DNA of 64,000 nucleotides from positions 2,931,501-2,995,500 of the forward strand of contig NZ_CP048000.1 in assembly GCF_009931695.1 (NCBI RefSeq), given 5' to 3'. Under the pieces are notes generated by a model. It did not search any database. It saw nothing but the letters and a program-made list of their open reading frames with translations, and was not told the DNA's origin. Of the stretch, positions 9,372 to 16,764 are shown piece by piece (the stretch's first letter is position 1; every line of letters begins with the position of its first letter). The position numbers and the translations under genes were made by a program. Source of the stretch: Anaerocolumna sedimenticola (GTDB lineage: Bacteria > Bacillota > Clostridia > Lachnospirales > Lachnospiraceae).

Positions 9372-9965
9372 ATGAGTGAGCAAGGTATGATCATAAAGCG
9401 AATGGCCGATTATGACCGGGATGTCCGTAATGATGTAGCCGGTGTTTTTGTAGATGCCTATTATAAGGATTTGTCTTTTTTTACTAAGGATAAAGAAAAG
9501 CTTAAAACTGCATTCAAAGACACCTTTTGTGCAGACATTTTTTATTTGGCTGAAATAGATGGTGTAATTGTAGGCATGCTGGCTTGTGCAAATAATAAAC
9601 TGCGTGCTATTCCTACAGATAAAACAAGTATGAAAAAAGGCCTTGGAGTTGTCATGGGAAGTATTGCCTATCACCTATTGAAAAAGGAATTTAGTACTCC
9701 ATTAACTTATCCGGATGATACTGCTTATATTGAGAGTGTTGCTACAAGTCAGACAGCGCAGGGAAAAGGTGTCTGTACGGCTTTGTTTCAATATGTAATT
9801 AAGGAGCTTCAATACCATGAATATATCTTAGAGGTAGTGGACACCAATGAAAATGCATACCGTTTGTATAAAAAATTAGGTTTTACCGATACACAGCGTG
9901 AACGGGTAAAACATTCTAAATTCAAAGGTTTTAATGAAATTATCTACATGAGTTATTGCAAATAA
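9372..9965 (+). CDS. GNAT-family N-acetyltransferase
   Basis: A 197-aa protein with the acetyl-CoA-binding part of the GNAT fold: AYIESVATSQTAQGKGVCTAL is the beta4 strand plus the Q/R-x-x-G-x-G/A pyrophosphate loop (QTAQGKGVC), followed by ILEVVDTNENAYRLYKKLGF, the usual C-terminal block. A GGAGGC ribosome site precedes the ATG. It stands alone between the AraC gene and a YdcZ-type transporter. The acceptor substrate cannot be told from sequence. Confidence 0.87.
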   Translation: MSEQGMIIKRMADYDRDVRNDVAGVFVDAYYKDLSFFTKDKEKLKTAFKDTFCADIFYLAEIDGVIVGMLACANNKLRAIPTDKTSMKKGLGVVMGSIAYHLLKKEFSTPLTYPDDTAYIESVATSQTAQGKGVCTALFQYVIKELQYHEYILEVVDTNENAYRLYKKLGFTDTQRERVKHSKFKGFNEIIYMSYCK

Positions 9966-10059
9966 AGATTAAATTAAGCAATATTAATCTATTTGTAAAA
10001 TTTGCGTTGTTTCTGTGTATATAATAATCTTCCTCCACATATCTAGTATTATAAACAAG

Positions 10060-10073
10060 TACTTTCGAAAGTA
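10060..10073. promoter_or_regulatory. 14-bp perfect palindrome upstream of YdcZ-type gene
   Basis: TACTTTCGAAAGTA is self-complementary and sits about 75 bp before the start at 10148. It is a candidate operator for a dimeric repressor; no regulator gene is adjacent. Confidence 0.45.
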
Positions 10074-10147
10074 TCCAGTTTTTAGTTATTTGCAATGATG
10101 AATTTTGAAATTTTCAAAGTATGATAGATTTTGGAGGAAGAATTACT

Positions 10148-10573
10148 ATGAATATTTTTGCTATGCTGCTTGCCATATTGGCAGGAGTTTTTACCACAAT
10201 TGAATCGGGAATCAATTCTCAGCTTGGCAAATATTTAACGCCAAGTATTGCAACTTTACACAGCCTGATTGTAGGTTTGTCTTTTATGCTGTTAATTAAT
10301 CTGTGCCTGGGGAATGTTCCTAGGTATGCAAAAGTGACTACTGTGAATCCTGTTTGGCTGATAGGAGGATTTTTTGGTGCATTTATTATTTATCTGTCTT
10401 CAAAAGCAATTCCCAAACTGGGGATCTCAAATACTTTAATTTTAATTCTGGCAGGTCAGATGGTAAGCGGATTGCTGATTGATGCATTGATAAATAATAC
10501 AGATATTAGTTTTAAAAAAATGGCTGGTATGATACTATTTCTTATGGGTGCTGTTATTTTTCTGAAGGGTTAA
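10148..10573 (+). CDS. YdcZ/DUF606-type small DMT transporter
   Basis: A 141-aa membrane protein with about five hydrophobic segments and the features of the DUF606 (YdcZ) branch of the drug/metabolite transporter superfamily: the GINSQLGKYL loop after helix 1, GGFFGAFIIYLS, and ILAGQMVSGLLIDA. Half-size DMT proteins of this kind usually work as pairs or homodimers; only one copy is present here. The start is ATG 10148 with GGAGGAAG directly upstream; the open frame extends a further nine codons without a ribosome site. The substrate is unknown. Confidence 0.82.
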   Translation: MNIFAMLLAILAGVFTTIESGINSQLGKYLTPSIATLHSLIVGLSFMLLINLCLGNVPRYAKVTTVNPVWLIGGFFGAFIIYLSSKAIPKLGISNTLILILAGQMVSGLLIDALINNTDISFKKMAGMILFLMGAVIFLKG

Positions 10574-10623
10574 GGTAACAGAGGGTAAATGCATTTATAA
10601 AATAACTAGATAAAAAGTATGTC

Positions 10624-11057
10624 TTATTTCTCATAATTATAATCTTCATCAGGAAAAGAATAATTCTTTTTTTCATATACCTTTCTCACCCATTCACAAC
10701 ACTTCAGGTTAAGCAAAGCTGCATTTATAGATCTCTGTGTTAAAATATATGCTCCAAAGCTGGTGGTATAAAATTCTTCTGAATTTGCGGCAGCCTTTGA
10801 TTTAATATTTTCAATATGAGTTTTCGAGTCTTTAATTTTCTCTTACATCGTTCTTCAAATTCATCAAGAATTTTATTTGCTGCTTCTGTATCAATGCATT
10901 TTATGTAATATAACTTAAGCATCCTTTCATCCCTGACAACTTCATCGCCGGTTTCTGTATTAAGATTAATTTGACACTTTCTACATATTGGTATATTGTT
11001 TTTATAAGCGGTAAATTCTTCTTCAAGGGGTGTTAATGTTATGAAAATCAGAATCAT
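10624..11057 (-). CDS. Hypothetical protein, frameshifted
   Basis: I do not recognise this protein. A first segment runs from ATG 11057 and contains a CRKC pair (PICRKCQINLN). At the T4 run 10836-10839 (AAAA on the coding strand) the frame appears to shift: adding one base gives KRKIKDSKTHIENIKSKAAA and then a further ~50 residues ending FPDEDYNYEK at the stop 10624-10626. The repaired product is about 144 aa, rich in charged residues and probably cytoplasmic. Without the repair the frame ends at 10740 with an unconvincing tail. No ribosome site stands out before 11057, so the true start is uncertain. Confidence 0.45.
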
Positions 11058-11201
11058 TTTACGAAATAGCCTTGATCAAGCATTATCCCATGCAGAGTAA
11101 GCGATAGAATACTATTCTGTATGGGAAAATAGAAAGCTGTCTGCAAAACTCTGCACTTTATTTTAATTAATGTAAATCCAGTTAAATAAGGAGCGGATAT
11201 T

Positions 11202-11459
11202 ATGAAGTATTTAAATGCAGCAGAAGTATTACCGGAAGAGCTGGTAATCGAAATTCAAAAACATATAAGCGGAGAAATATTATATATACCCAGCGGAGAG
11301 AAGCAAAAGTGGGGAGAAAAAAATGGCTCCAAACGATTTTTTGAGAACAGAAACAAAAAGATAAAAATTCAATATCAGTTGGGATATACCATAGATCATA
11401 TATCACAGGAATTTGGATTAGCATATGAAACGGTAAGAAAAATTGTATATAAAGCATAA
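11202..11459 (+). CDS. CD3324-family small DNA-binding-like protein
   Basis: An 85-aa protein of the CD3324 family, small proteins common in Clostridia. It begins NAAEVLPEELVIEIQKHISG, has the characteristic YIPS motif, an RNKKIKIQYQLG region, and a C-terminal helix-turn-helix (IDHISQEFGLAYETVRKIVY). This resembles the Mor/sigma-like HTH end and suggests a transcription-related role. A GGAG site precedes the ATG. A strong terminator follows two bases after the stop, so it is monocistronic. A paralogue lies at 51416-51679. The function of the family is not established. Confidence 0.8.
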   Translation: MKYLNAAEVLPEELVIEIQKHISGEILYIPSGEKQKWGEKNGSKRFFENRNKKIKIQYQLGYTIDHISQEFGLAYETVRKIVYKA

Positions 11460-11460
11460 A

Positions 11461-11494
11461 AATAAGGGTCTGGTAATTTCAGACCCTTATTTTT
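11461..11494 (+). terminator. Rho-independent terminator after CD3324-family gene
   Basis: AATAAGGGTCTG (11461-11472) pairs perfectly with CAGACCCTTATT (11480-11491) across a 7-base loop and is followed by T residues. Confidence 0.92.
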
Positions 11495-11709
11495 AAGGAT
11501 ATTGCCATTAAAGCGACAGCACGCCATAGCAAGAGTTTGCAAACCGGACACTTTTTGTCTGGTCAAGAATAGGTATAGATAAGTTTGGAATTTAATTCTT
11601 TCCATAATGAATTATAATAATAATTGGAATGAGGTTTAGAAGATCAAAATAAAACTTTTAACATTGAAACGCAATAGGTGATAGTAAAAGATAAAGGGGG
11701 ATTTTATTT

Positions 11710-12600
11710 ATGCCAATTAAGTTTAGAAATTATACAAATATAGCCGGTATTACGGAGGATTACTTTAAGGTAAGAGCATTTCTTGTTAAAACAGGATATT
11801 CAGAATATACATACGCAAGATGGGACTGGATGGCTACTCATGGTTGGCTTGATAAGTCATCAGTAGGCAAGATTGGTATATGGGAGGATAAGGATGAAAT
11901 TGTAGGGCTGGCCACTTTCGACTGCCATATGGGAGAAACTTTCTGTTTAACTCTACCGGAGTATACTGGTTTAAAGAAAGAAATACTGGAGTATTCGAAG
12001 GAAAAGCTTTCATATAATTGTAATTTTGGAGTAATTATAAAGGATACGGATGTAACATTTCAGGATATTGCTGCCAAGTCCGGCTTGATTGCTACAGATA
12101 GGAAAGAAAATGATGCCGTCTTTTATCTGGGAAAGGCCAGTACTGAATATAAACTGCCGGAGGGTTTTTATATTACAACAATGAAAGATACATTCGATCT
12201 GTATCAATATAGACGGGTTTTATGGAAAGGTTTTAACCACGAGCTGAATGGAGAGGGTGAATTTTCTTTTTCAAATGAAGCAGAAGAGGAGGCAAAACAG
12301 GAAATGCTTCGTCCGAATGTAGATTTAAATTTAAAAGTTGCCGTTGTTGCTCCTGATGGAAATTTTGTTTCCTATTGCGGTATGTGGTATGATCCGGAAG
12401 CTGGATATGCAGTAATTGAACCGGTGGCAACAGATCCGGATTACCGTAACATGGGCTTAGGTAAGGCTGCGGTTTTAGAAGGAATCAGCCGTGTGGGGAA
12501 ACAGGGGGCCAAAATTGCTTTAGTGGGTTCATCGCAGCAATTTTATTATAGTATCGGGCTTCGTCCATATACTACCGCAACGGTATGGAAAATAAAATAG
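11710..12600 (+). CDS. GNAT-family acetyltransferase with two GNAT-like halves
   Basis: A 296-aa protein. The C-terminal half has a clear acetyl-CoA site: AVIEPVATDPDYRNMGLGKA (R-x-x-G-L-G-K loop) followed by ALVGSSQQFYYSIGLRP. The N-terminal half (residues 1-150) resembles the same fold without an intact loop, giving the tandem arrangement seen in several Firmicute acetyltransferases. A GGGGG site lies upstream of ATG 11710. It is monocistronic: a perfect 21-bp terminator stem follows. The substrate is unknown. Confidence 0.82.
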   Translation: MPIKFRNYTNIAGITEDYFKVRAFLVKTGYSEYTYARWDWMATHGWLDKSSVGKIGIWEDKDEIVGLATFDCHMGETFCLTLPEYTGLKKEILEYSKEKLSYNCNFGVIIKDTDVTFQDIAAKSGLIATDRKENDAVFYLGKASTEYKLPEGFYITTMKDTFDLYQYRRVLWKGFNHELNGEGEFSFSNEAEEEAKQEMLRPNVDLNLKVAVVAPDGNFVSYCGMWYDPEAGYAVIEPVATDPDYRNMGLGKAAVLEGISRVGKQGAKIALVGSSQQFYYSIGLRPYTTATVWKIK

Positions 12601-12680
12601 TTAAGTTTATCAATATAAAAGAGATACCAAGAGAGCAGGGTGGGATGATATACGCCTTCAATCTTATAATTAAGATTAAT

Positions 12681-12737
12681 AAAACTCAAAAATTATGTGC
12701 CTGTATAAAATATACCGGCACATAATTTTTGAGTTTT
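12681..12737. terminator. Rho-independent terminator with perfect 21-bp stem
   Basis: Bases 12681-12701 are perfectly complementary to 12717-12737, with a 15-base loop. The descending arm contains T5 and T4 runs. It isolates the GNAT gene from the TetR operon promoter that starts 30 bp later. Confidence 0.85.
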
Positions 12738-12764
12738 AATATATAATATTTGTTTTAAAAACCT

Positions 12765-12816
12765 ATTGACTAAATTAGTCAATGGCATTATAATGTCGTT
12801 GACTGGTTTAGTCAAT
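12765..12816 (+). promoter_or_regulatory. TetR-type promoter with two palindromic operators
   Basis: Operator 1, ATTGACTAAATTAGTCAAT at 12765-12783, is a perfect 9-1-9 palindrome. Operator 2, GTTGACTGGTTTAGTCAAT at 12798-12816, is nearly the same. The -35 TTGACT (12766-12771) lies inside operator 1, the -10 is TATAAT (12789-12794) with 17-bp spacing, and transcription should start inside operator 2. Centres are 33 bp apart, about three helix turns. This is a clear autorepression layout for the TetR gene starting at 12838. Confidence 0.9.
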
Positions 12817-12837
12817 AATCTTTTTGGGAGGTTTGAG

Positions 12838-13482
12838 ATGGAGGATTTAGCTAAACATAAAATATTTACAATGGAAGAAACGAAGAGAGAGGCTTTACTT
12901 GCAGCCGCCATGAGTAAGTTTGCAAAAAATGGCTACAAAAAAACCACTACGGATGAAATAATTGCAGAGGCAGAGATATCAAAAGGGCTGTTATTTCATT
13001 ATTTCGGTACAAAAAAGGATCTATATGTCTTTTTATTTAAATATGCCTACAAAATCATCATGGACGATTATTATGCACAATTAGATTTGAAACAAAGGGA
13101 CGTTTTAAAGAGATTACGAGAGATGTTTTTATTAAAGTTAAAGCTAACCAATAAATACCCAGCTATCCTTGATTTTGCAGCATCTGCTTATTATGAAAAG
13201 GATCCAGCGGTAAGTACGGAAATGAATGAGTACTCCAATCTATTGTATTTTGATGCCCGTAAGGAGCTATTTAAGGATATTGATTACTCGCTTTTTAAAC
13301 CGGGAGCTGATATTGAAAAAACACTGAATGTGATTGTATTTACCTTAAGAGGTTATAGTGAATCCCAGGCTTCTCCAGAAAAACGCAGCAACGATTATAG
13401 TAAGGAACAAGAGCGGTATATAAAAGAAATCGATGAATATATAGCAGTGTTACGTTATGCATTTTATAAGGAGGTCAACTAG
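12838..13482 (+). CDS. TetR-family repressor of the first dikinase operon
   Basis: A 214-aa TetR regulator. Residues 15-65 hold the DNA-binding domain (ALLAAAMSKFAKNGYKKTTT, then AEISKGLLFHYFGTKKDLY), and the rest is the helical ligand-binding domain. ATG 12838 is preceded by GGGAGG; the open frame reaches back to 12766, inside the operator, so the later start is preferred. It is separated by one base from the downstream dikinase gene, and its promoter carries two matched palindromes, indicating autoregulation. By analogy with resistance operons, its ligand may be the compound that the dikinase modifies; this is inference. Confidence 0.9.
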   Translation: MEDLAKHKIFTMEETKREALLAAAMSKFAKNGYKKTTTDEIIAEAEISKGLLFHYFGTKKDLYVFLFKYAYKIIMDDYYAQLDLKQRDVLKRLREMFLLKLKLTNKYPAILDFAASAYYEKDPAVSTEMNEYSNLLYFDARKELFKDIDYSLFKPGADIEKTLNVIVFTLRGYSESQASPEKRSNDYSKEQERYIKEIDEYIAVLRYAFYKEVN

Positions 13483-13483
13483 T

Positions 13484-15817
13484 ATGAATTATGCTTATGG
13501 TTTTAATGATATTACGCCGGAAGCCTTAAATTATACCGGAGGAAAGGGCGGCTCCCTTTGCAGGATGTTTAAGGCAGGAATTAATGTACCGAACGGCTTT
13601 GTTATTTTGTCCACAGCGTTTCATAACAATAAGCTGAGGACGGCCGCTTTTTCTGAAATTTCAAAATGTCTTGACATGCTGCCTGACGGTACCTTTGCTG
13701 TCCGGTCTTCAGCACTTTCGGAGGATAGTGCTAAGACGTCTTTTGCAGGTGAATTTGAATCTGTGTTAGATGTAGGTAAGGCAGATATTTTTAAAGCAAT
13801 AGAAACAGTTGCCGCTTCGGCAAAATCAGAGCGTGTGACCGAATATAGTAAGGTTCATGGAATTAAGGAAGGACACAAAATTGCAGTCGTAGTTCAGATT
13901 ATGATAAGGGCTAAGATGGCGGGAGTATTATTTTCAGCTGATCCTATTACCGGCAGTCATGTCAATATGGTAGGGAATTTTGTCTTTGGGGCAGGCGAAC
14001 AACTGGTATCAGGTGAAAAAAATGCTTCGCCCTTTACCATATCAAGACGGGGCAGTAAGTATCAGGGTGATGAAGCCTTTGCTCCATATGCAAAAGCCAT
14101 GTATAAAGCAACTTTGAGAGCTGAGGAGATTTTTGGCTGCAAGCTTGATATCGAATGGGTGGTTAAAGATAAAAACCTGTATATTGTTCAGGCTCGTCCG
14201 ATTACAACGCTAAAAACAATAGATGAAGATACTTATGAAATCAATCAAAGTCTGGATATGGACGCCCTTTGGAGCAGCAACAACGTAGGAGAGGCGGTAC
14301 CCGATGTAATGAGTCCGTTTACCTGGAGTTTACTCCATGAAATGGATATGGAGTGTCAGAAAGTTCCCGGGTATTTTATGTTCGGTAATATTTGCGGAAG
14401 AACCTATTCCAATATCAGTATCATGATTTCATCGTTAAAAGTATTGGGATATGATGTAAAAAAGGCTAAGGAACTGATTGGTGACGTTTTTGGCCATATT
14501 CCGGATCATATCGAAGTACCTATATACCCTTTTAGTACACCATATTTAATTAAGGAGATGTTTCTCCGGGCAAAAAAAAGCCTGAAACGCATGAAAGAAT
14601 CAAAAAAGCAAAAAGATTATTATCTGGAACATACTCCGGTTTGGTATGTGAAAACCCTTGAAAGTATAGAGAAAGCAAATACCAGACAGGATTTGTTCCG
14701 GTTGTGGACATCGGATGTACGCCCTTATTTATCGGCTTTATGGTATATCTGGTTTGGCGGGGCAGGAAGCGCAACACTGGTTACACTCAGGAGAAAGCTT
14801 TCTAAGATGGCAGGGGAAGAACTGGCAAATTTATTATGTTCTAATTTCAGCGGTGAGCAAACCCTTGTAAGCATGAAGCCGTTGCTTGCCATAGAGCAAG
14901 TAATAAACGGCACCTTAACTCCTGAAAAATATCTGGAGTTATACGGCCACAGGAGTCCTCACGAATTTGAAGTTTATTATGAATATCCGGCAGATGATCC
15001 TTCCTTTATTGATAATCAGATAAAAGAATTTAATAATGCTAACCTCAGACCGGCTGAATTATTAAAAAAACAACAAAGTGAATTTCTGAAAGGTAAAGAG
15101 CTTTTTGCACAAAGATTTCCCGGAAAACAAAAGTGGCTTAATAATAAACTGGAAAGGATATCCAAGGATGCTAATACCCGCGAATCTCTGAGAAATGAAT
15201 TTGTAAAGGTTTTTAGGGTTATGAGGCATTTACTTCTGAAAATCGGCTCTGTCACAGGAATCGGTGAAGATATATTTATGATGTATTGTTATGAAGTTCC
15301 AAGGTTTTTACAGGGTGATACGGAAATGCTGGATAAACTTATAAAAAGGCGTGAAAATTTTGAAGAATATCAAAAACAACCTGTTTTCCCGCAGCTAATC
15401 AGAGGCAGGTTTAATCCTAAAGAATGGATGAATTCTGAAGATAAGAGGCAGGATTACTATGATCCTAACGCGGAGGTTATAGCTAATAAGGAAGATTCCA
15501 TCAAAGGTTTTGCAGGGGCCCCGGGTACGGTGGAGGGAGTAGTACGTATTTTGCACAGTTTTGATGAGGCAAAAGATTTTAAGAAAGGTGAAATACTTGT
15601 CACTACTGTTACAAACATTGGATGGACACCATTATTTCCTAAAGCAGCGGCGATTATTACCGACCTTGGCGCTCCTTTATCCCATGCCGCAATTGTAGCA
15701 AGAGAATTGGGAATACCTGCGGTTGTAGGCTGCGGAATTGGAACAACTGAGCTAAAAACAGGTGATTTGGTTATTGTAAACGGCAGTACCGGTACCGTAA
15801 CTAAAAAATTAAGTTAG
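13484..15817 (+). CDS. Rph-like PEP-utilising dikinase (ATP-grasp plus phosphohistidine domain), substrate unknown
   Basis: A 777-aa enzyme. Residues 1-260 form the PPDK-type ATP-binding domain (TGGKGGSLCRMF; FAVRSSALSEDSAKTSFAGE; LFSADPIT; DIEWVV with IVQARPITT). A long helical middle region follows, and the swivelling phosphohistidine domain is at the C-terminus: GAPLSHAAIVAREL with His734, the predicted phosphate carrier. There is no C-terminal PEP-binding barrel, so this is not a PEP synthase. The order ATP domain, substrate domain, His domain is that of rifampin phosphotransferase, and an actual Rph lies next door. AGGAGGT precedes ATG 13484. The middle domain differs strongly from Rph, so the acceptor is probably another small molecule. 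Cotranscribed with its TetR regulator. Confidence 0.82.
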   Translation: MNYAYGFNDITPEALNYTGGKGGSLCRMFKAGINVPNGFVILSTAFHNNKLRTAAFSEISKCLDMLPDGTFAVRSSALSEDSAKTSFAGEFESVLDVGKADIFKAIETVAASAKSERVTEYSKVHGIKEGHKIAVVVQIMIRAKMAGVLFSADPITGSHVNMVGNFVFGAGEQLVSGEKNASPFTISRRGSKYQGDEAFAPYAKAMYKATLRAEEIFGCKLDIEWVVKDKNLYIVQARPITTLKTIDEDTYEINQSLDMDALWSSNNVGEAVPDVMSPFTWSLLHEMDMECQKVPGYFMFGNICGRTYSNISIMISSLKVLGYDVKKAKELIGDVFGHIPDHIEVPIYPFSTPYLIKEMFLRAKKSLKRMKESKKQKDYYLEHTPVWYVKTLESIEKANTRQDLFRLWTSDVRPYLSALWYIWFGGAGSATLVTLRRKLSKMAGEELANLLCSNFSGEQTLVSMKPLLAIEQVINGTLTPEKYLELYGHRSPHEFEVYYEYPADDPSFIDNQIKEFNNANLRPAELLKKQQSEFLKGKELFAQRFPGKQKWLNNKLERISKDANTRESLRNEFVKVFRVMRHLLLKIGSVTGIGEDIFMMYCYEVPRFLQGDTEMLDKLIKRRENFEEYQKQPVFPQLIRGRFNPKEWMNSEDKRQDYYDPNAEVIANKEDSIKGFAGAPGTVEGVVRILHSFDEAKDFKKGEILVTTVTNIGWTPLFPKAAAIITDLGAPLSHAAIVARELGIPAVVGCGIGTTELKTGDLVIVNGSTGTVTKKLS

Positions 15818-15908
15818 GGCATAAATACTCCTAAATTATAATCTTATCTTTATATAATCCTTCTATTAATTATTATTATATTACAATTCTATAACATTAC
15901 TCTTCATA

Positions 15909-15940
15909 CAGAACCCGCCCTGAGCAAAGGGAGGGTTCTG
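15909..15940 (+). terminator. Stem-loop downstream of first dikinase gene
   Basis: CAGAACCCGCCCT pairs with AGGGAGGGTTCTG through 12 base pairs and one mismatch. Only a broken T-tract follows (ATATATTCTGTTTT), so it is a moderate terminator. Confidence 0.65.
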
Positions 15941-16087
15941 ATATATTCTGTTTTCTGCTTAATTGTAAAAAACATTAATAATATGAAGTAATATTTAAGG
16001 TAATGACCCCAATTCAAACTACAATATTATAGATACGTTTCCTTAAATTAAAAACGTAAAGTGTTACTATACCATTATACAAAAAAA

Positions 16088-16141
16088 ATGACAATGTTGT
16101 CATATGACATACTTGTCACATTTAAAAAATTGTGGTATGAT
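16088..16141 (+). promoter_or_regulatory. Promoter with two adjacent palindromes for the rph operon
   Basis: ATGACAATGTTGTCAT (16088-16103) and TGACATACTTGTCA (16105-16118) are adjacent dyads of the same half-site, TGACA/TGTCA. The -35 TTGTCA (16113-16118) overlaps the second dyad and lies 17 bp from the -10 TATGAT (16136-16141). This fits repression by the TetR protein encoded at 16164. Confidence 0.82.
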
Positions 16142-16163
16142 ATCCCCATTAGGAGGTAATAAC

Positions 16164-16751
16164 ATGCCAAAGGATACTTTTAATAATTTAAGCGAAGATA
16201 AAAAGAAGAAAATTTTTAAGGCAGCAGTGAAAGAATTTTCATCAAAACGGTTTAGTGAAGCATCAATAAACCAGATTGTTAAGCTGGCAGAGATACCGCG
16301 GGGCAGTTTTTATCAGTACTTTCAAGATAAAGAAGACATATATCTTTATATGATTGAGAAGATTGCCAAGGAAAAGCGTTATATTACACATCATGCAGAA
16401 AACCTGGACCGGAATGCTGATTTTTTTACTTTATGTATCGAGTCAACAAAAGCCACTTATGAATGGGCTCAGCACAATCCGGACTATTTGAAAATAAGTA
16501 TATATATGGAGATTGATTACAGTGAATTCATTATCGGGTTACGAAAATCAATTATTGAGGATTTTGCTAAATTGATTGAACGTGATAAGGAACGGGGATA
16601 TATAAAACCGGAATCAGATTCTTATTTAATTGCAGATATGGCTTATACACTTATCTGGAAACAGGGAACCATGTATATGGCTGATAAGGAAATGTTTATT
16701 AGAAAGATTAGTGAGGGAATTAAAATAATTAAGGAAGGTATCAGAAGATAG
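16164..16751 (+). CDS. TetR-family repressor of the rph-MFS operon
   Basis: A 195-aa TetR regulator with an N-terminal HTH (IFKAAVKEFSSKRFSEASIN, then AEIPRGSFYQYFQDKEDIY) and a helical ligand domain. ATG 16164 follows AGGAGGT at 16151-16157 with ideal spacing; the open frame extends 20 codons upstream through the promoter and is not used. It is the first gene of TetR-rph-MFS, 13 bases ahead of rph, and is probably released by a drug that the operon handles. The HTH differs from the other TetR (12838), and the operator half-sites differ too. Confidence 0.9.
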   Translation: MPKDTFNNLSEDKKKKIFKAAVKEFSSKRFSEASINQIVKLAEIPRGSFYQYFQDKEDIYLYMIEKIAKEKRYITHHAENLDRNADFFTLCIESTKATYEWAQHNPDYLKISIYMEIDYSEFIIGLRKSIIEDFAKLIERDKERGYIKPESDSYLIADMAYTLIWKQGTMYMADKEMFIRKISEGIKIIKEGIRR

Positions 16752-16764
16752 GGAGGTTATTGAT

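Larger units (their letters stand above)
15818..16163. other. Intergenic region between the two dikinase operons
   Basis: This 346-bp, very AT-rich gap holds the hairpin at 15909-15940 and the operator/promoter pair at 16088-16141. No coding sequence was recognised in it. Confidence 0.6.

Noticed and set aside
13484..15817. Annotation as phosphoenolpyruvate synthase
   Set aside because: PEP synthase has a C-terminal PEP-binding barrel after the histidine domain; here the phosphohistidine domain is the last one, so the Rph order applies.
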